A program made the translations under genes and the position numbers. From an uncultured Collinsella sp. (lineage in GTDB: Bacteria > Actinomycetota > Coriobacteriia > Coriobacteriales > Coriobacteriaceae): a stretch of DNA of 14,521 nucleotides. Below are positions 13,640-14,521 of this stretch, one piece after another; the first letter of the stretch is position 1; each line of letters starts with the position of its first letter. The stretch covers positions 1-14,521 of the forward strand of contig CAADTZ010000037.1 in NCBI GenBank assembly GCA_900752015.1. Direction: 5' to 3'. Under the pieces are notes generated by a model, which saw only the letters and a list, made by a program, of their open reading frames with translations, was not told the DNA's origin and ran no database searches.

Positions 13640-14521
13640 TTACTGCTCCTTCTCAATTGCGTTTTCGACCTTGTCGCGCATCTCGGCGACCTTCATGCCA
13701 AAGATGATCTGGATATTATTGCCGTTGCGGTTGATGCCGCTGTTGGGCACGTGGTTGATGAGGTCCTCATTGATGAGGTCCGGGTTCTTAACGTTCACGC
13801 GGAGACGCGTAAAGCAGTTCTCGAGCTCCTCGATGTTGTCCTTGCCGCCAAGACCTGCGACCAGGTCGGCAATACCTGCATCGACGCCCTCTGCGGGAGC
13901 TGCGGCAACAGCGCCCTGCTTCACCGCGACAGACGCGGCGGCCTCGCCCTCGGCAACGGACTCGGCGAGCTCGGACTCCTCCTCGCGACCAGGCGTGTGA
14001 AGGTTGAGCTTCTTAATAAGGAAGGTGAAGAGGAAGAAGTACAGAGCGGCGTTGACGACTCCAAGCACCAGCATAACCGGCCAGTTGGTCTTATCGACAC
14101 CGAGAACCAGGTTGGAAACCACGATGTTGATGATGCCGCCTGCAGTCGAAGCGGGCACGGAGAGGACCTTGAGCAGGACCAGGAAGATGCCGGAAAGAAC
14201 CGAGTGAACGACAAAGAGCACGGGAGCGGCAAAGACAAAGAGGAAGTCCATGGGCTCGGTGACACAGGAGAGCACGGCGGTGATGATCAGCGGGATAATA
14301 ACGGCCTTGGTCTTATCCTTGTTCCCCTTGTAAGCGGTGACGATAAAGGCGAGACCGATACCGATGTAGGGCCACAGGTTGTTAAAGGTATAGCTGTTGA
14401 AGTAGGTGCTATCGGAGAAGGGCTGGCCCGTCATTGCCATCTCGGCGACACGGATGGGGTAGGCGCCGGCGATAACCTGATCGCCCAGTGTCAGGGTGCC
14501 ACCCACATCGGAGAACTGGAA
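13640..14521 (-). CDS. PTS EIICB, glucose/alpha-glucoside family (5' end outside window)
   Basis: The open frame runs through the window edge without a start; the GTG at 14506 is internal, since FQFSD precedes it in frame. The visible part holds the end of the membrane EIIC domain, with the conserved VTEPMDFLFVFAAP motif and several membrane segments. An Ala/Glu-rich linker follows, then an EIIB domain. EIIB contains ENCFTRLRV, whose cysteine (codon 13816-13814) is the phosphorylation site. The protein imports and phosphorylates a sugar using EIIA~P. Paired with the GH4 alpha-type enzyme three bases downstream, the likely substrates are maltose or related alpha-glucosides. No EIIA is visible, so it must be supplied elsewhere or by a general EIIA-Glc. 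Confidence 0.92.
   Translation of the reverse strand, partial: FQFSDVGGTLTLGDQVIAGAYPIRVAEMAMTGQPFSDSTYFNSYTFNNLWPYIGIGLAFIVTAYKGNKDKTKAVIIPLIITAVLSCVTEPMDFLFVFAAPVLFVVHSVLSGIFLVLLKVLSVPASTAGGIINIVVSNLVLGVDKTNWPVMLVLGVVNAALYFFLFTFLIKKLNLHTPGREEESELAESVAEGEAAASVAVKQGAVAAAPAEGVDAGIADLVAGLGGKDNIEELENCFTRLRVNVKNPDLINEDLINHVPNSGINRNGNNIQIIFGMKVAEMRDKVENAIEKEQ

Noticed and set aside
14504..14506. GTG as start of the PTS gene
   Set aside because: The frame continues open to the window edge and most of the EIIC domain is missing, so the gene starts outside the window.

Overview
The window is a stretch of a high-GC, gene-dense bacterial chromosome, very probably from an anaerobic gut actinobacterium of the Coriobacteriia, with Collinsella as my best guess. 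The guess rests on the gene set (FucO-type alcohol dehydrogenase, [FeFe]-hydrogenase with a GltD-like partner, PTS plus GH4 sugar use) and on the style of the intergenic palindromes. It is an inference, since no rRNA or other marker is present. Eleven protein genes are supported, all on the minus strand except ygiQ. Long open frames opposite ygiQ, fucO and the hydrogenase operon are high-GC shadows.

Layout. 13-1179: iron-dependent lactaldehyde reductase/alcohol dehydrogenase (FucO-like). 1409-2125: DUF1275/YoaK-type membrane protein with a good terminator. 2376-4511 (+): YgiQ-family radical SAM protein, whose stop codon interlocks with that of the convergent CPBP-family membrane protease (4508-5419). 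5503-5703: a lone RelB/DinJ-type antitoxin with an elaborate upstream region (three 10-bp iterons and a 12-bp-armed inverted repeat), bracketed by two near-identical 31-bp repeats. 5919-11997: a tightly packed four-gene operon, transcribed from high to low coordinates: NuoF-cluster/GltD-like flavoprotein, [FeFe]-hydrogenase, lipoprotein solute-binding protein, and a single-chain ABC permease-ATPase fusion. 12254-13636 and 13640-14521 (cut by the window edge): GH4 6-phospho-alpha-glucosidase and a PTS EIICB, which together import and hydrolyse an alpha-glucoside.

How the parts work together. The PTS phosphorylates and imports an alpha-glucoside such as maltose, and the GH4 enzyme splits it. 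The hydrogenase pair can dispose of or recover reducing power between NAD(P)H, ferredoxin-like carriers and H2. The FucO-like enzyme consumes NADH by reducing an aldehyde, so both fit fermentative redox balance.

The most interesting feature is the hydrogenase operon. The hydrogenase genes overlap each other and run with gaps of 2-3 nt into a dedicated NitT/TauT-like importer with an unusual architecture: permease fused to a shortened ATPase. The substrate is unknown. The second notable feature is a group of short intergenic palindromes that share a GGGAC-type core but have different arms. Three of them sit 1-20 nt after minus-strand stop codons.
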